DNA of 64,000 nt from Pedobacter sp. FW305-3-2-15-E-R2A2 (GCF_038446955.1 NZ_CP151803.1:2108001-2172000), one strand, 5' to 3'. Counted from the first letter of the stretch, positions 26,596 to 36,759 are shown. Numbers and translations are program-made. The notes: generated by a model not told the origin, from the sequence alone.

Positions 26596-27860
26596 GTTTA
26601 ACAGAACGAGATCAGAAAGTAATCTGGCATCCCTACACGCAAATGAAGAATGCCTTGCCACATATTCCCATCGTTAGGGGAGAAGGGGTATACTTGTTTG
26701 ACGAAGATGGGAAGAAATATATAGATGCAGTGTCCAGCTGGTGGGTAAATATCCATGGACACGCCCATCCGCACATTGCAAAAAAGGTGGCAGAACAGCT
26801 GAGTGTACTCGAGCATGTGATCTTTGCCGGATTTACGCATGAGCCTGCGGTCCAGCTGGCAGAACGTTTGCTGGAATTACTTCCAGGCGATCAGGAAAAG
26901 GTTTTTTATACCGATAACGGCTCTACTGCGGTAGAGGTTGCTTTGAAGATGTGTCTTCAGTTCTGGTCAAATACCGGTCATAAAGGGCGGACAAAGATCA
27001 TTGCTTTTAAAGAAGCTTATCATGGTGATACTTTTGGCGCCATGTCTGTCAGCGGACGTAGTATTTTTACGGATCCCTTTAATTCTATGTTGTTTGACGT
27101 GGAGTTTATAGACCTTCCTACGGAAAAGAACATAGAGCAGCTGAAGTCGAAAATCAATTACCTGAGCAATGAGGTGGCCTGTTTTATCTTTGAACCGATG
27201 GTACTTGGAGCAGGAGGAATGCTGATGTATGAAGGGCAATACCTGGATCAGCTGATGGAGACTTGTCAGAAGCATGGGATCCTGACCATTGCCGATGAAG
27301 TGATGACTGGCTTTGGTCGTACGGGAACTTATTTTGCCTGTGAAACATTGCAGGCAAAACCAGATATTTTTTGCCTGTCGAAAGGACTTACCGGAGGCAC
27401 TATGCCATTGGGAGTCACTACCTGTAATCAAAAGATCTTCGATGCTTTTTTAAGCGATGATAAACTGAAGACCCTGTATCATGGACATTCATTTACCGCA
27501 AATCCGGTGGCTTGTGCTGCTTCCCTTGCCAGTATGGACATCCTGCTGAAACCGGAAACGCTGGCCAATATTCAACGGATAAAAGCTAAAAATGAAGCTT
27601 TTGCAGCAGAAATAAAGGAACACCCTAAGGTTCGTGATGTACGCCAGAAAGGTACGATCCTCGTACTGGAATGGGAAACAGGAAATGATACTTCCTATCT
27701 AAGTGGACTCAGGAATCAGTTGTACCTTTACTTTTTAGAACGGGGAATCATTTTGAGGCCTCTGGGTAATATTCTATATATTTTACCTCCTTATATCATT
27801 AGTGATGAAGATCTGGAGTACATTTACCAAACTATTCACCAAGCATTAAACGATATCTAA
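26592..27860 (+). CDS. bioA: Adenosylmethionine-8-amino-7-oxononanoate aminotransferase
   Basis: A 422-residue PLP aminotransferase making 7,8-diaminopelargonate in biotin synthesis, with SAM as amino donor. BioA-type marks: IWHPYTQMK at residues 10-18, SSWWVNIHGHAHP near 48-60, TDNGSTAVEVALKM, FACEPMVLGAGGM-like FEPMVLGAGGM, DEVMTGFGRTG and the PLP lysine in LSKGLTGG near 273. No other biotin gene is in the window; the next gene, one base later, encodes a ferritin-like protein. Confidence 0.95.
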   Translation: MSLTERDQKVIWHPYTQMKNALPHIPIVRGEGVYLFDEDGKKYIDAVSSWWVNIHGHAHPHIAKKVAEQLSVLEHVIFAGFTHEPAVQLAERLLELLPGDQEKVFYTDNGSTAVEVALKMCLQFWSNTGHKGRTKIIAFKEAYHGDTFGAMSVSGRSIFTDPFNSMLFDVEFIDLPTEKNIEQLKSKINYLSNEVACFIFEPMVLGAGGMLMYEGQYLDQLMETCQKHGILTIADEVMTGFGRTGTYFACETLQAKPDIFCLSKGLTGGTMPLGVTTCNQKIFDAFLSDDKLKTLYHGHSFTANPVACAASLASMDILLKPETLANIQRIKAKNEAFAAEIKEHPKVRDVRQKGTILVLEWETGNDTSYLSGLRNQLYLYFLERGIILRPLGNILYILPPYIISDEDLEYIYQTIHQALNDI

Positions 27861-27861
27861 C

Positions 27862-28491
27862 ATGGAAATTAAAGCAATCCTGGAAAATATAGTAAGCGAT
27901 AACCAATTGCATGCCAAATGGTTAAATACCTTGTCGTACATGGAGAATGCCGGCGCAAAGAAGATCTCTGCCTCGGAACATAAAGAGCAGGTGAACCTGA
28001 TCATTCTGAAACATGCAGCAGAGGAACATCGCCATGCGTATTATTTAAAGAAACAATTGGATAAGCTGGATGGCGATTTGTGTAAAACCTATACAAATGA
28101 GGAGCTGCTGGCACCTAACTATACCAAATTTTATTTAAACGCACTGGATGTTGCTGTTTGCCGTTACCTGAAACAACACTTCAATCTGACAGGTTATGAA
28201 TTGAAGTTTGGCGCCTATTTGTTTGTGACTTACGCCATTGAAGTTCGCGCCGATGAGTTGTATCCGATTTATCAGGAGGTATTGACCCAGGCGGGAAGCA
28301 AAGTCAACGTCAAGTCTATTATATTGGAAGAAGAAGGGCATTTGGAAGAAATGCTGAATCAGCTGAAAACTTTTTCCCCGGATTGGGAACAGCATGCCGA
28401 GCTGGTCATCAAAATAGAGCAGGACATGTTTAGCGACTGGATGCAGGGCCTGGCTTTGCAGACTGGAGTTGCAGTCCCTGCCGTCAACTAA
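27862..28491 (+). CDS. Ferritin-like di-iron protein, unknown function
   Basis: A 209-residue all-helical protein. The four-helix di-iron ligand pattern is complete: Glu28, Glu55-x-x-His58 (in AAEEHRHAYY), Glu127 (YAIEVRADELY) and Glu157-x-x-His160 (EEEGHLEEM). This is the E, ExxH, E, ExxH arrangement of ferritin-like oxidases and oxygenases. I do not recognise a named subfamily. It begins one base after the bioA stop, so it is very likely co-expressed with biotin synthesis, but a catalytic role in that pathway is only a hypothesis. Iron storage is less likely because it lacks obvious ferritin or bacterioferritin features. Confidence 0.85.
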   Translation: MEIKAILENIVSDNQLHAKWLNTLSYMENAGAKKISASEHKEQVNLIILKHAAEEHRHAYYLKKQLDKLDGDLCKTYTNEELLAPNYTKFYLNALDVAVCRYLKQHFNLTGYELKFGAYLFVTYAIEVRADELYPIYQEVLTQAGSKVNVKSIILEEEGHLEEMLNQLKTFSPDWEQHAELVIKIEQDMFSDWMQGLALQTGVAVPAVN

Positions 28492-28504
28492 TTCTTGTCG
28501 CCGG

Positions 28505-29140
28505 TTAAACAGCAATAACACCGGAAGGAGTGATCGCATAAAAGCGATCATTCTTTTGCGGTTGTATCCTGCTCAACCCAGTAAACGCACTGAATGCAGG
28601 CAGTACCGCATAGTTTTCCCCAAAATAAAAACAAGGGAAGTTTAACCGTTGTCTTGCTTTTCCATATAAGGTTACTCCCGGATGGATATGGCCGGAAATG
28701 GTATAGGTCGTATCTGTTGATTCCGGCTTTTCATGGATAAAGCGGAAGGGACCACAAATCAGTTCCTTTTGAATCAGCTCAATATCCAGGGACGCGTATT
28801 CTACCGGACTTAATTTGTCATGATTGCCCTTGATCAGTTGAAATTTCAGCTTGCTGAATTCCTTTCGCCATTGTGAGAATACGGTTACCTCAGTATTGCT
28901 CTTATGATGAAACATATCTCCGGTAATGAGTAATGTTTGAGGATCATAAAGATCAATCAATCTGGCCAGTCTTTGCAGGTCACTTTCTCCAATACCTGAA
29001 GGGACCTGGATCCCATGTTTTCGGAAGTGTGCCGATTTACCGATATGGAGATCGCTGATGATCAACATCTTTTGAGCCGCCCAGTAGATGGATCTTTCCT
29101 TACTCAATATCAATTCTTCTTCCTTACAGGTGATGGTCAT
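28505..29140 (-). CDS. pdeM: Ligase-associated DNA damage response endonuclease PdeM
   Basis: A 211-residue calcineurin-like metallophosphoesterase. Metal ligands are visible: Asp30 and His32 in ISDLHIGK, Asp in LITGDMFHH, GNHDK, and the SGHIHPG histidines. PdeM proteins belong to a conserved repair cassette with an ATP-dependent ligase, a helicase and an MBL-fold exonuclease, all present upstream. Its start overlaps the helicase end by 17 bp. Convergent with the di-iron protein gene with only 13 bp between and no terminator-like hairpin. Confidence 0.93.
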   Translation of the reverse strand: MTITCKEEELILSKERSIYWAAQKMLIISDLHIGKSAHFRKHGIQVPSGIGESDLQRLARLIDLYDPQTLLITGDMFHHKSNTEVTVFSQWRKEFSKLKFQLIKGNHDKLSPVEYASLDIELIQKELICGPFRFIHEKPESTDTTYTISGHIHPGVTLYGKARQRLNFPCFYFGENYAVLPAFSAFTGLSRIQPQKNDRFYAITPSGVIAV

Positions 29141-31664
29141 TCTTTTTTCTTGATTTCATGTGAACCGGACGTATTTTCTGATCAGCTTCGGCAGTCATCC
29201 TTTCGATCCGTTGTCCCAGTTCTTCCGTACTCATGTTTTCCCTTAAGCTGTCTACCTTGATTGGAAAACACAGCGGGGTATAACTTTCTGCTTTTATCAG
29301 GATGATTTTACTAACCTGAATGCGTTGCAAGGCCGCAAGTAACCTAGGTTCTTCTATTTGCTGATAAAAAGCTTCCTCATAAGCCTGACGCAATAATAAA
29401 TTATGTTTGTCATAATCCGTGAAAACATTGAAAAATAAAGCAGCAGAAGACTGTAAATGTTTGTTGGCTGTGTATTTACCCGGGAATCCTTGAAAGACCA
29501 GGCCGGAGATACAGGCAATGTCTCTAAATTTACGCTTCGCCATTTCTGTGGAATTGATGCTGCCTACGATATCTTCTCCCAGGTTTTCCGGACTAAACAA
29601 TGCTTTAATATTTTCTTCATCCAATGGAATCGGATATTCACTCAGGAGTTCGAAACCATAATCGTTCATGGCTATGGAGAAGCTGATCGGAGTTTTACGG
29701 CTAAGCCTGTAAGCAATTAGGGCAGCCATCACTTCATGGACCTGTCGGCCTTCAAATGGATAGGCGAAGAAATGGTAGCCATCTTTCGTATGGATCAGCT
29801 CGATCAAAAACTCATCACTTTTAGGGACATGGGAAACTTTCGCCTGTCGTTCAAACAAAGGGAGGATGATATCCAGTTCTTCGTCCTCATGGTCTTTGTC
29901 CAGTGTTTCATTGTATTTTTTTCTCAGGATACTACCCAGATTCGCACTGAGTGAGATTCTTCCACCCATCCAGCTCGGTGTAATTGCTCTTTTCAGTTTA
30001 CTGCGCCGAACCAATGCAGTCATCTCTTTGACCATGATAAACTCTAACACCCTTCCTGCAAGGGTAAAGCTGTTGCCTGGCTTCATTTTCGAGATAAAGG
30101 ACTCTTCTACCATTCCAATATATCCACCACCAAGGTATTTTACTTTGAGCATGGGATCGCTGACTATCGTTCCGATATGCAGGCGGTGCCGCATGGCGAC
30201 CTGCCGGCTTTCCACTTTCCAGAGCCCATCCTTTTTTAATACTTTGCTGAATTCTGTATAGGCGCTGAGGCTGTCCCCACCAGTGCTGATGAATTGCATG
30301 ATCCATCCCCATTCTGAAGGCAGGAGTTCGTTGAAAGCATGTGTTTCTTTCACTTCCAGATAGATTTTATGGTCATCAAAACCATCACCTACCGCCAGTG
30401 TGACCAGGTATTGAATCAGGGTGTCGAAAGCCATGACTATCGGGTCTCTGCTTTCTATCTGCTGGGTTTTTGCCGCTTCCTTTATTGCTGCGGCCTCTAC
30501 CAGTTCCAGTGCATGAGTAGGCAGAAAGTAAATGACAGAGGTCTCATTAGGGGAGTGTCCGCTTCGGCCGGCACGTTGTAAAAAACGGGCTACTCCCTTC
30601 GGTGAACCAATTTGTACCACCGTATCTACTGGTTTGAAATCTACACCAAGATCCAGGGATGAGGTACTGATGACCGCTTTAAGTATGCCCGAATGCAATG
30701 CATCTTCTATCCAGTTGCGCAGTTCGTAATCAATAGAACCATGGTGTATGGCGATTTGTCCGGCCAGATTTTCGTCCAGTGCGAGCAGGTTTTGATACCA
30801 TAATTCTGCTTGTCCACGGGTATTCGTAAAGATGAGGGTGGTTTTACTCTTATGAATGATGGGCAAAAGTTTATGCGCCAGTTTATGTCCGAGGTGCCCA
30901 GCCCAGGGCAGCATATCAATATGATCGGGCAGGATAGATCTGATCTTGATTTTCTTTTCGATATCTGCTTTGATGATGGTTTTCAGAGCCTCGGGATAGG
31001 GGACAAGCACTTCTAAAGCCTGTTCCATATTTCCGATCGTTGCAGAGATTCCCCAGATTCTGAGTAGCCTTTCCGGATGTTTTTCTTTAACAATTCCTCT
31101 GATTCTGGAGATGGCCAATTCCGCCATCACCCCACGTTTGCTTCCCATCAGTTCATGCCATTCATCGGCAACGATACATTGGAGGTGATGAAAATGTATC
31201 GCGATATCTTTCTGCGCAAGTAACAGGTGCATACTTTCCGGCGTGATGATCAATACTTCCGGCATCTGCTTTTTTTGCTTTAGCTTTTCTGCGGCAGTAG
31301 TATCTCCATTTCTCACCGATACCTGCCAGTCTAATTCCAATTCTGCACATACTTCCCGCATTGCACGTGCAAGGTCTTTGGCCAGGGCACGCAAAGGCGT
31401 GATCCAGATCAGTTTTAATCCGGTATCTGTTTTCTTCTTTTTTGAGGCGGTGCTCGTCTTTTCTGCGCGGCTGTTCAACTCTTCGATGACTGCCGCGAGA
31501 AAGAGAGAGAATGTTTTTCCGAATCCTGTTGGTGCATTGACCAATCCGCAATAGCCTTCTGCATAATATTGCCAGGCATCAGTTTGAAAGCGGAAAGGTT
31601 TCTTCCTGCTCAGCTTCAGCCATTTGATCACCTGTTTATATCCTTTGCTCGTTTCTATACCCAT
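29124..31664 (-). CDS. Ligase-associated DNA damage response DEXH-box helicase (Lhr-like)
   Basis: An 846-residue superfamily 2 helicase. Walker A is APTGFGKT (residues 44-51), the DEXH box is DEWH, motif III is GISATIG, and motif VI is QRAGRSGHSP. A long C-terminal domain follows, as in Lhr-type helicases. It unwinds DNA in the same repair cassette as the ligase, which lies immediately upstream (stop at 31665, start at 31664). Length is usual for the ligase-associated group, shorter than full Lhr. Confidence 0.94.
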   Translation of the reverse strand: MGIETSKGYKQVIKWLKLSRKKPFRFQTDAWQYYAEGYCGLVNAPTGFGKTFSLFLAAVIEELNSRAEKTSTASKKKKTDTGLKLIWITPLRALAKDLARAMREVCAELELDWQVSVRNGDTTAAEKLKQKKQMPEVLIITPESMHLLLAQKDIAIHFHHLQCIVADEWHELMGSKRGVMAELAISRIRGIVKEKHPERLLRIWGISATIGNMEQALEVLVPYPEALKTIIKADIEKKIKIRSILPDHIDMLPWAGHLGHKLAHKLLPIIHKSKTTLIFTNTRGQAELWYQNLLALDENLAGQIAIHHGSIDYELRNWIEDALHSGILKAVISTSSLDLGVDFKPVDTVVQIGSPKGVARFLQRAGRSGHSPNETSVIYFLPTHALELVEAAAIKEAAKTQQIESRDPIVMAFDTLIQYLVTLAVGDGFDDHKIYLEVKETHAFNELLPSEWGWIMQFISTGGDSLSAYTEFSKVLKKDGLWKVESRQVAMRHRLHIGTIVSDPMLKVKYLGGGYIGMVEESFISKMKPGNSFTLAGRVLEFIMVKEMTALVRRSKLKRAITPSWMGGRISLSANLGSILRKKYNETLDKDHEDEELDIILPLFERQAKVSHVPKSDEFLIELIHTKDGYHFFAYPFEGRQVHEVMAALIAYRLSRKTPISFSIAMNDYGFELLSEYPIPLDEENIKALFSPENLGEDIVGSINSTEMAKRKFRDIACISGLVFQGFPGKYTANKHLQSSAALFFNVFTDYDKHNLLLRQAYEEAFYQQIEEPRLLAALQRIQVSKIILIKAESYTPLCFPIKVDSLRENMSTEELGQRIERMTAEADQKIRPVHMKSRKKNDHHL

Positions 31665-33257
31665 TTATAAAGTCGAATTTAACAACTGTCGTAAATCATC
31701 CAGTGTATTGATTTCTGCAGCTTTTTTGTCTTTTCGCCATCTGGCGATTCTGGGGAATCGTAAGGCCAGGCCTGCCTTGTGGCGTTTACTTTCTGCGATT
31801 CCTTCAAAGGCGATCTCAAAAACCAATTCTGGTTTAACCGTACGGACCGGGCCAAATTTTTCGATCGCATTTTTCTTTACAAAGGCATCCACCTCTTTAA
31901 TTTCCTGATCTGTTAATCCGGAATAGGCCTTTGCAATCGTGATCAGCTGTTCCCCATCCCGGACGGCAAAAGTATAATCGGTGTAAAAGTTAGCCCTTCT
32001 GCCGCTGCCTTTCTGTGCATAGATCATCACGGTATCCACGGTGTAAGGATTGATTTTCCATTTCCACCAGTCGCCTCTTTTTCTCCCGCTATGGTAAAGT
32101 GAATCCAGTTTTTTGAGCATCAATCCTTCACTATTGTTCAATCTGGAATCTGCCCGGAGCAAAGCGAGGTCCTCCCAGGAATCAACTTCAACAACGGGTG
32201 ATAAGACAACGGTTCCTGCGGTTTTAATATTTTTAATGATTTCTGTTAATGCTTTGCGACGGATCAGTAAAGTTTTTTCCCTTTGATCGGTTCCCTGTTG
32301 CTCTAAAAGGTCATAACAGTAAAATGCAATTGGTGCCATTTCCAGCTGCCCTTTGGATATGTTTTTACGGTTCAACCGCTGTTGAAGGACAGAGAACGAC
32401 TGCACTTTTCCTTCTTTAACAGAGAGGATCTCTCCATCCAGCACTGTTCCATCCTCCAGTTCCTCCGCCAGGAAATGTAACTCAGGAAATTGATCTGTCA
32501 CCAGTTCTTCCCCTCTCGACCAGATGAACAATTCTCCGCCACGTTTCACAATTTGTCCGCGGATGCCATCCCATTTCCATTCTGCCTGCCAGTCTTTAAC
32601 ATCGCCCAAAGATTCCGGCTGACTGTCCAATGCATAAGCCAGACAAAAGGGATAGGGCCAGGAACGGTCGGTATCTACATGTGCACCTTCAATGAGCTCC
32701 TGATAACTGATTTCATGCGGTTTCCATTTACCCATGATGCTGTGCATGATCTTATTACTTTCTACATGACTTTGTTTTGCCAATGCGTTAACCAGCATTT
32801 TGTTGGATACCCCGATTCTGAAATTTCCGGAAATGAGTTTATTAAAGATGAATCTTTCCTGCATATCCAGGCTATCCCAGGCGTTGGTAATAAAGTTTTT
32901 CTTGCTTTCATCGTCCTTTCCATTTAAATCTCCAAGCGCATTGATCCATTGGTGTAAGGGGAGATCTGTGGTCTTTGACGGAGGAGGAAGAATCAAGGCA
33001 ATTGTTTCACTCAGGTCACCTACACTGTGATAGCTTTCTGCAAACAACCAGGGTGGGAGTCCACTGAGCTCAATGGCCCATGCTTTAATTAAGGCAGTGC
33101 TGACTGGTCGCCGGGGCCTTTTTCCAGTGAACATCGCGATTACGTAGGGTTTATCCAGGTCATCGGCTTCATTAAAATAGCTCACTAAAGCTGCGATCTT
33201 ATCGTTGGTCTTATTGCTCATTTCCAGCTGAGCGATCAGTTCTGTAAATCGTTTCAA
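31665..33257 (-). CDS. ATP-dependent DNA ligase, damage-response type
   Basis: A 530-residue ligase sealing nicks via an enzyme-AMP intermediate. The adenylated lysine is Lys228 in EWKWDGIRG (KxDG motif). The N-terminal DNA-binding domain precedes it, and the OB-fold domain carries the late motif WWKWKINP near residue 410. Organisms like this also use an NAD-dependent LigA for replication; this enzyme belongs to the repair cassette. Coupled to the exonuclease gene by a 4-bp overlap and directly abuts the helicase gene. Confidence 0.95.
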   Translation of the reverse strand: MKRFTELIAQLEMSNKTNDKIAALVSYFNEADDLDKPYVIAMFTGKRPRRPVSTALIKAWAIELSGLPPWLFAESYHSVGDLSETIALILPPPSKTTDLPLHQWINALGDLNGKDDESKKNFITNAWDSLDMQERFIFNKLISGNFRIGVSNKMLVNALAKQSHVESNKIMHSIMGKWKPHEISYQELIEGAHVDTDRSWPYPFCLAYALDSQPESLGDVKDWQAEWKWDGIRGQIVKRGGELFIWSRGEELVTDQFPELHFLAEELEDGTVLDGEILSVKEGKVQSFSVLQQRLNRKNISKGQLEMAPIAFYCYDLLEQQGTDQREKTLLIRRKALTEIIKNIKTAGTVVLSPVVEVDSWEDLALLRADSRLNNSEGLMLKKLDSLYHSGRKRGDWWKWKINPYTVDTVMIYAQKGSGRRANFYTDYTFAVRDGEQLITIAKAYSGLTDQEIKEVDAFVKKNAIEKFGPVRTVKPELVFEIAFEGIAESKRHKAGLALRFPRIARWRKDKKAAEINTLDDLRQLLNSTL

Positions 33258-34294
33258 TCTGCTTCCTCCTTTATTTCCGGGGTTCCCAGGGAGCCGATTT
33301 CTATTTCTTCTTCCTCTGTTCCATATTGCGTTTTCACTTCTTCCGCCTCAATTCCGATCTCGTTCAGGTATTTTGAAAAGGTGGCCGTGAATCCATGTGT
33401 CACAAAAACTTTTTCTGCTTCGGTTGCTTTGATGGCAGAAAGTAACCCCGGCCAGTCCGCATGATCGCTCAGGGCAAATCCTGCATCGGCACTCCTCCAC
33501 CTTCTTCCGGCTCTCACCTGCATCCATCCCGAACAAACTCCCGTTGCCGCCTGTTGAAGCGTCTTTATCCAACGTCCATCGGCAAGGGCAGGGGGAACAA
33601 TGACGATCCCTTTCTGAAGTTCTTCTTTTCTGGTTTCCGCGCTGATTCTGATCGTTTCCGGAAGTGCTACGCCTGCCTCTATAAAGGCATCGTTCAGGTT
33701 GGCAATAGATTGGTGCACATAGATCGGACGATCCGTTTCGCTCAGTCCATTGATCAGCCTTTGCGCTTTCCCCAGACTATAAGCAATTAAAACGCTTGTT
33801 TTTCCTTGTTCCTGATTGTTGTCGACCCAGGTTCCGATCTGATCAAAAATGACCTGTTGAGGAAGCCATTTATAAATGGGTAGACCAAAGGTGCTTTCCG
33901 AAACAAAGGTATGGCATTTTACAGGTTCAAAAGCCGTGCTGATCCCATCGTACTCCACCTTATAATCGCCGGAAATGACGCAGATCTCTCCTTTGTATTC
34001 CAGTCTGATTTGTGCAGAACCGATCACATGGCCTGCGGGAAACATACTCAGCTCTACCCCATTAATGGTGATTTTTTCTTTATAACGAAGGGTCTGAATC
34101 GTTAACTCAGCGCCTAAGCGATGCAGGAGAATCGGCTTCGTTAGCTCATGGCATAAATAAGCTTCGTTGCCCCATTTTACATGATCTGCATGTCCATGAG
34201 TCGTTACAGCCAGTTTTACCGGTTTCCAGGGGTCGATATAAAAATCTCCCTGCTCGCAGTATATGCCCTTATTAGTGAATCTGATTAAAGCCAT
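33254..34294 (-). CDS. Ligase-associated DNA damage response exonuclease (MBL fold)
   Basis: A 346-residue metallo-beta-lactamase-fold nuclease. The metal-binding motif is THGHADH (His33, His35, Asp37, His38). Further conserved parts include GHVIGSAQI and SDHADWPGL. Its C-terminal tail is very acidic (EEEEIEIGSLG). It is the first gene of the four-gene repair operon and resembles SNM1/Artemis-like nucleases. The usual length of this family is about 340 residues. Confidence 0.94.
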   Translation of the reverse strand: MALIRFTNKGIYCEQGDFYIDPWKPVKLAVTTHGHADHVKWGNEAYLCHELTKPILLHRLGAELTIQTLRYKEKITINGVELSMFPAGHVIGSAQIRLEYKGEICVISGDYKVEYDGISTAFEPVKCHTFVSESTFGLPIYKWLPQQVIFDQIGTWVDNNQEQGKTSVLIAYSLGKAQRLINGLSETDRPIYVHQSIANLNDAFIEAGVALPETIRISAETRKEELQKGIVIVPPALADGRWIKTLQQAATGVCSGWMQVRAGRRWRSADAGFALSDHADWPGLLSAIKATEAEKVFVTHGFTATFSKYLNEIGIEAEEVKTQYGTEEEEIEIGSLGTPEIKEEAD

Positions 34295-34408
34295 CTTTTC
34301 ATCAACAAAGCCGGAGCAATAAAGTTTGAGGCACTGATGCAGACAGCTTTAGTTTAGGAAGCGCTTATAAAAATCATATATTTACAACATCCATATACTC
34401 AATTTTTT

Positions 34409-36736
34409 ATGCCTTACACCATTAGAGTTGTACTGATACTTTTGCTCACTACCCTGTTTCAATATTCAAATGCCCAAACCAGAAGAACGGTAAATGGAAA
34501 TATCACCGATTCGAAGACCGGAGAGACCTTAATTGGTGCGAGTGTTAAACTCATAGGAAGTACTCCTGCAGGAGGAATTACCAATGCTTACGGTTTTTAT
34601 TCCCTCAATGTAACCGATGGAAATTATGAAGTATCTGTCAGCTTTATCGGCTATAAGACGGTGGTCAGGAAAGTCGAAATCAGTAAAGACATCCGGCTAA
34701 ATTTTGCATTAGAGGACGACAATCAGCTGGATGAAGTGGTGATTTCTGCCACTAAGAAAAATGAAAATGTAAGCAGTCCGCAGATGGGACTTCAAAAGAT
34801 AAATGTGCGGGAGATCAATAATGTTCCCGTATTATTAGGGGAGCGGGATGTCCTGAAGACTTTGCAGCTATTGCCGGGAATAAAATCGGCAGGGGAAGGC
34901 AACAGTGGTTTTTATGTAAGGGGAGGGTCGACAGATCAGAACCTGATCCTCCTGGATGAGGCGCCAGTTTACAATGCTTCCCACTTATTGGGTTTCTTCT
35001 CTACTTTTAACTCTGATGCCATCAAAGATGTAAGCGTTTACAAAGGAGGCATGCCTGCACAATACGGAGGCAGACTTGCTTCCGTGCTCGACATTAAGAT
35101 GAATGATGGAAACCGTAAGGAATTTACTGCAGAAGGTGGAATAGGCCTCATTTCTTCCAGGTTAAAAGTGGAAGGACCGATTGTAAAGGACAAAGGTTCT
35201 TTTATGGTCAGTGCCCGAAGAACCTATATGGATGCTTTTTTTAAGCTCTCCTCAGATAGCTCTATCAATCAAAATACCCTCTATTTTTACGATATCAATG
35301 CCAAGGCAAACTATCAGCTGGATGATAAAAACACCTTATACCTGTCTGGCTATTTCGGAAGGGACAAATTAGGTCTGGCAAAAACCTTTGGCTTCAACTG
35401 GGGAAATGCTACCGTAACTTTGCGCTGGAATCATTTATACAGCAATAAATTATTCTCGAATACCTCGCTGATTTACAGCAACTACAATTACGTCATTCAG
35501 AACTTTATGGAGGAGAATAATTTTGAAGTCAACTCCTCCATTAAAGACTTTAACCTGAAGCAGGACTTTGAATATAGCCTGAGTAATGACCATCACCTTA
35601 AATTCGGATTAAACGTTATTCACCATACCATTGCTCCGGGAAAGCTCACTGCGGATGCCCGTTCCAGTGTAAATGAAACGACCTACGAAAACCGTAAAGG
35701 TCTGGAATCGGCAGCGTATCTTTCAGATGAGTGGGCGGTCAATGACCGGTTAAACCTGGTTTACGGATTGAGATTAAGCGCTTTCTCCCTGTTGGGGCCA
35801 GGTAACTTTAAAACCTATGATGCAGAAGGGAATACCATCCAGACCAAAGCTTATGGATCTGGCGATTTTGTGAAAAACTACCTCAACCTGGAGCCCAGAT
35901 TTTCTGCGAGCTACCAGCTGAACCCCGCCAGCTCCCTGAAAGGAGCTTATACGAGAAACATTCAGAACATCCACCTGATGTCTAATTCTACCTCCACCTC
36001 ACCTACGGATTTGTACATCATGAACAGTAATAATGTGAAACCGGAAGTTGCAGATCAGGTTGCTTTAGGCTATTTCAGGAATTTCAATGAAGATAAATAT
36101 GAGTTTTCTGCAGAAGTATATTATAAATGGATGCAGAACCAGATTGAATACCGGAGCGGAACAGATTTAAGGGGGAACGGAAATGTGGAAGCAGACCTGT
36201 TATACGGAGATGGCCGCGCTTATGGAATTGAATTGTTTTTAAAGAAGCGCTTCGGCAAATTTAACGGCTGGATTGGTTATACCTATTCCAGAACCGAGCG
36301 ACAGTTTGATGCTATTAATGAAGGGAAGTGGTTTTACGCCAAACAAGACCGGACCCATGACCTTTCTTTGGTTGGAATTTATAAGGCAGGGCCACGCTGG
36401 ACCTTCTCTTCTGTTTTTGTCTACAATACCGGAAATGCCGTAACCTATCCAAGTGGCAAATACCAGTTGAATGGAAGGACTGCTTTCTATTACAAGGAAA
36501 AGAACGGATACCGGACACCTGCCTATCACCGCCTCGACGTTTCAGCTACCCTGGAAGGAAAGCCGGGGAAAAAGCTGCAATCCAGCTGGTCTTTTGGGAT
36601 TTACAACCTGTACAACCGCCAAAATGCATTCTCTATTGATTTTAAAGACGATCCCGATGATCCAACCCGGACTCAGGTTACAAGGACAACCCTGTTTGGC
36701 ATCATTCCTTCTGTAACCTGGAACTTTAAATTTTAG
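34409..36736 (+). CDS. TonB-dependent outer-membrane receptor
   Basis: A 775-residue receptor: signal peptide (residues 1-22, cleavage after SNA), a carboxypeptidase-regulatory domain (about 26-110, with NGNITDSKTGETLIGASV), a plug (about 130-240, with GGSTDQNLILLDEAPVYN), and a 22-stranded-type barrel ending in PSVTWNFKF with a terminal Phe. The downstream DUF4249 lipoprotein gene, 23 bp away, is the usual companion in Bacteroidota. The ligand is unknown. Divergent from the DNA repair operon. Confidence 0.94.
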   Translation: MPYTIRVVLILLLTTLFQYSNAQTRRTVNGNITDSKTGETLIGASVKLIGSTPAGGITNAYGFYSLNVTDGNYEVSVSFIGYKTVVRKVEISKDIRLNFALEDDNQLDEVVISATKKNENVSSPQMGLQKINVREINNVPVLLGERDVLKTLQLLPGIKSAGEGNSGFYVRGGSTDQNLILLDEAPVYNASHLLGFFSTFNSDAIKDVSVYKGGMPAQYGGRLASVLDIKMNDGNRKEFTAEGGIGLISSRLKVEGPIVKDKGSFMVSARRTYMDAFFKLSSDSSINQNTLYFYDINAKANYQLDDKNTLYLSGYFGRDKLGLAKTFGFNWGNATVTLRWNHLYSNKLFSNTSLIYSNYNYVIQNFMEENNFEVNSSIKDFNLKQDFEYSLSNDHHLKFGLNVIHHTIAPGKLTADARSSVNETTYENRKGLESAAYLSDEWAVNDRLNLVYGLRLSAFSLLGPGNFKTYDAEGNTIQTKAYGSGDFVKNYLNLEPRFSASYQLNPASSLKGAYTRNIQNIHLMSNSTSTSPTDLYIMNSNNVKPEVADQVALGYFRNFNEDKYEFSAEVYYKWMQNQIEYRSGTDLRGNGNVEADLLYGDGRAYGIELFLKKRFGKFNGWIGYTYSRTERQFDAINEGKWFYAKQDRTHDLSLVGIYKAGPRWTFSSVFVYNTGNAVTYPSGKYQLNGRTAFYYKEKNGYRTPAYHRLDVSATLEGKPGKKLQSSWSFGIYNLYNRQNAFSIDFKDDPDDPTRTQVTRTTLFGIIPSVTWNFKF

Positions 36737-36759
36737 CATTACAAAAACAAGACATTCTC

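Noticed and set aside
26967..27431. 154-codon ORF antisense to bioA
   Set aside because: Overlaps conserved bioA coding sequence completely; composition (His/Gln-rich) is that of a shadow frame.
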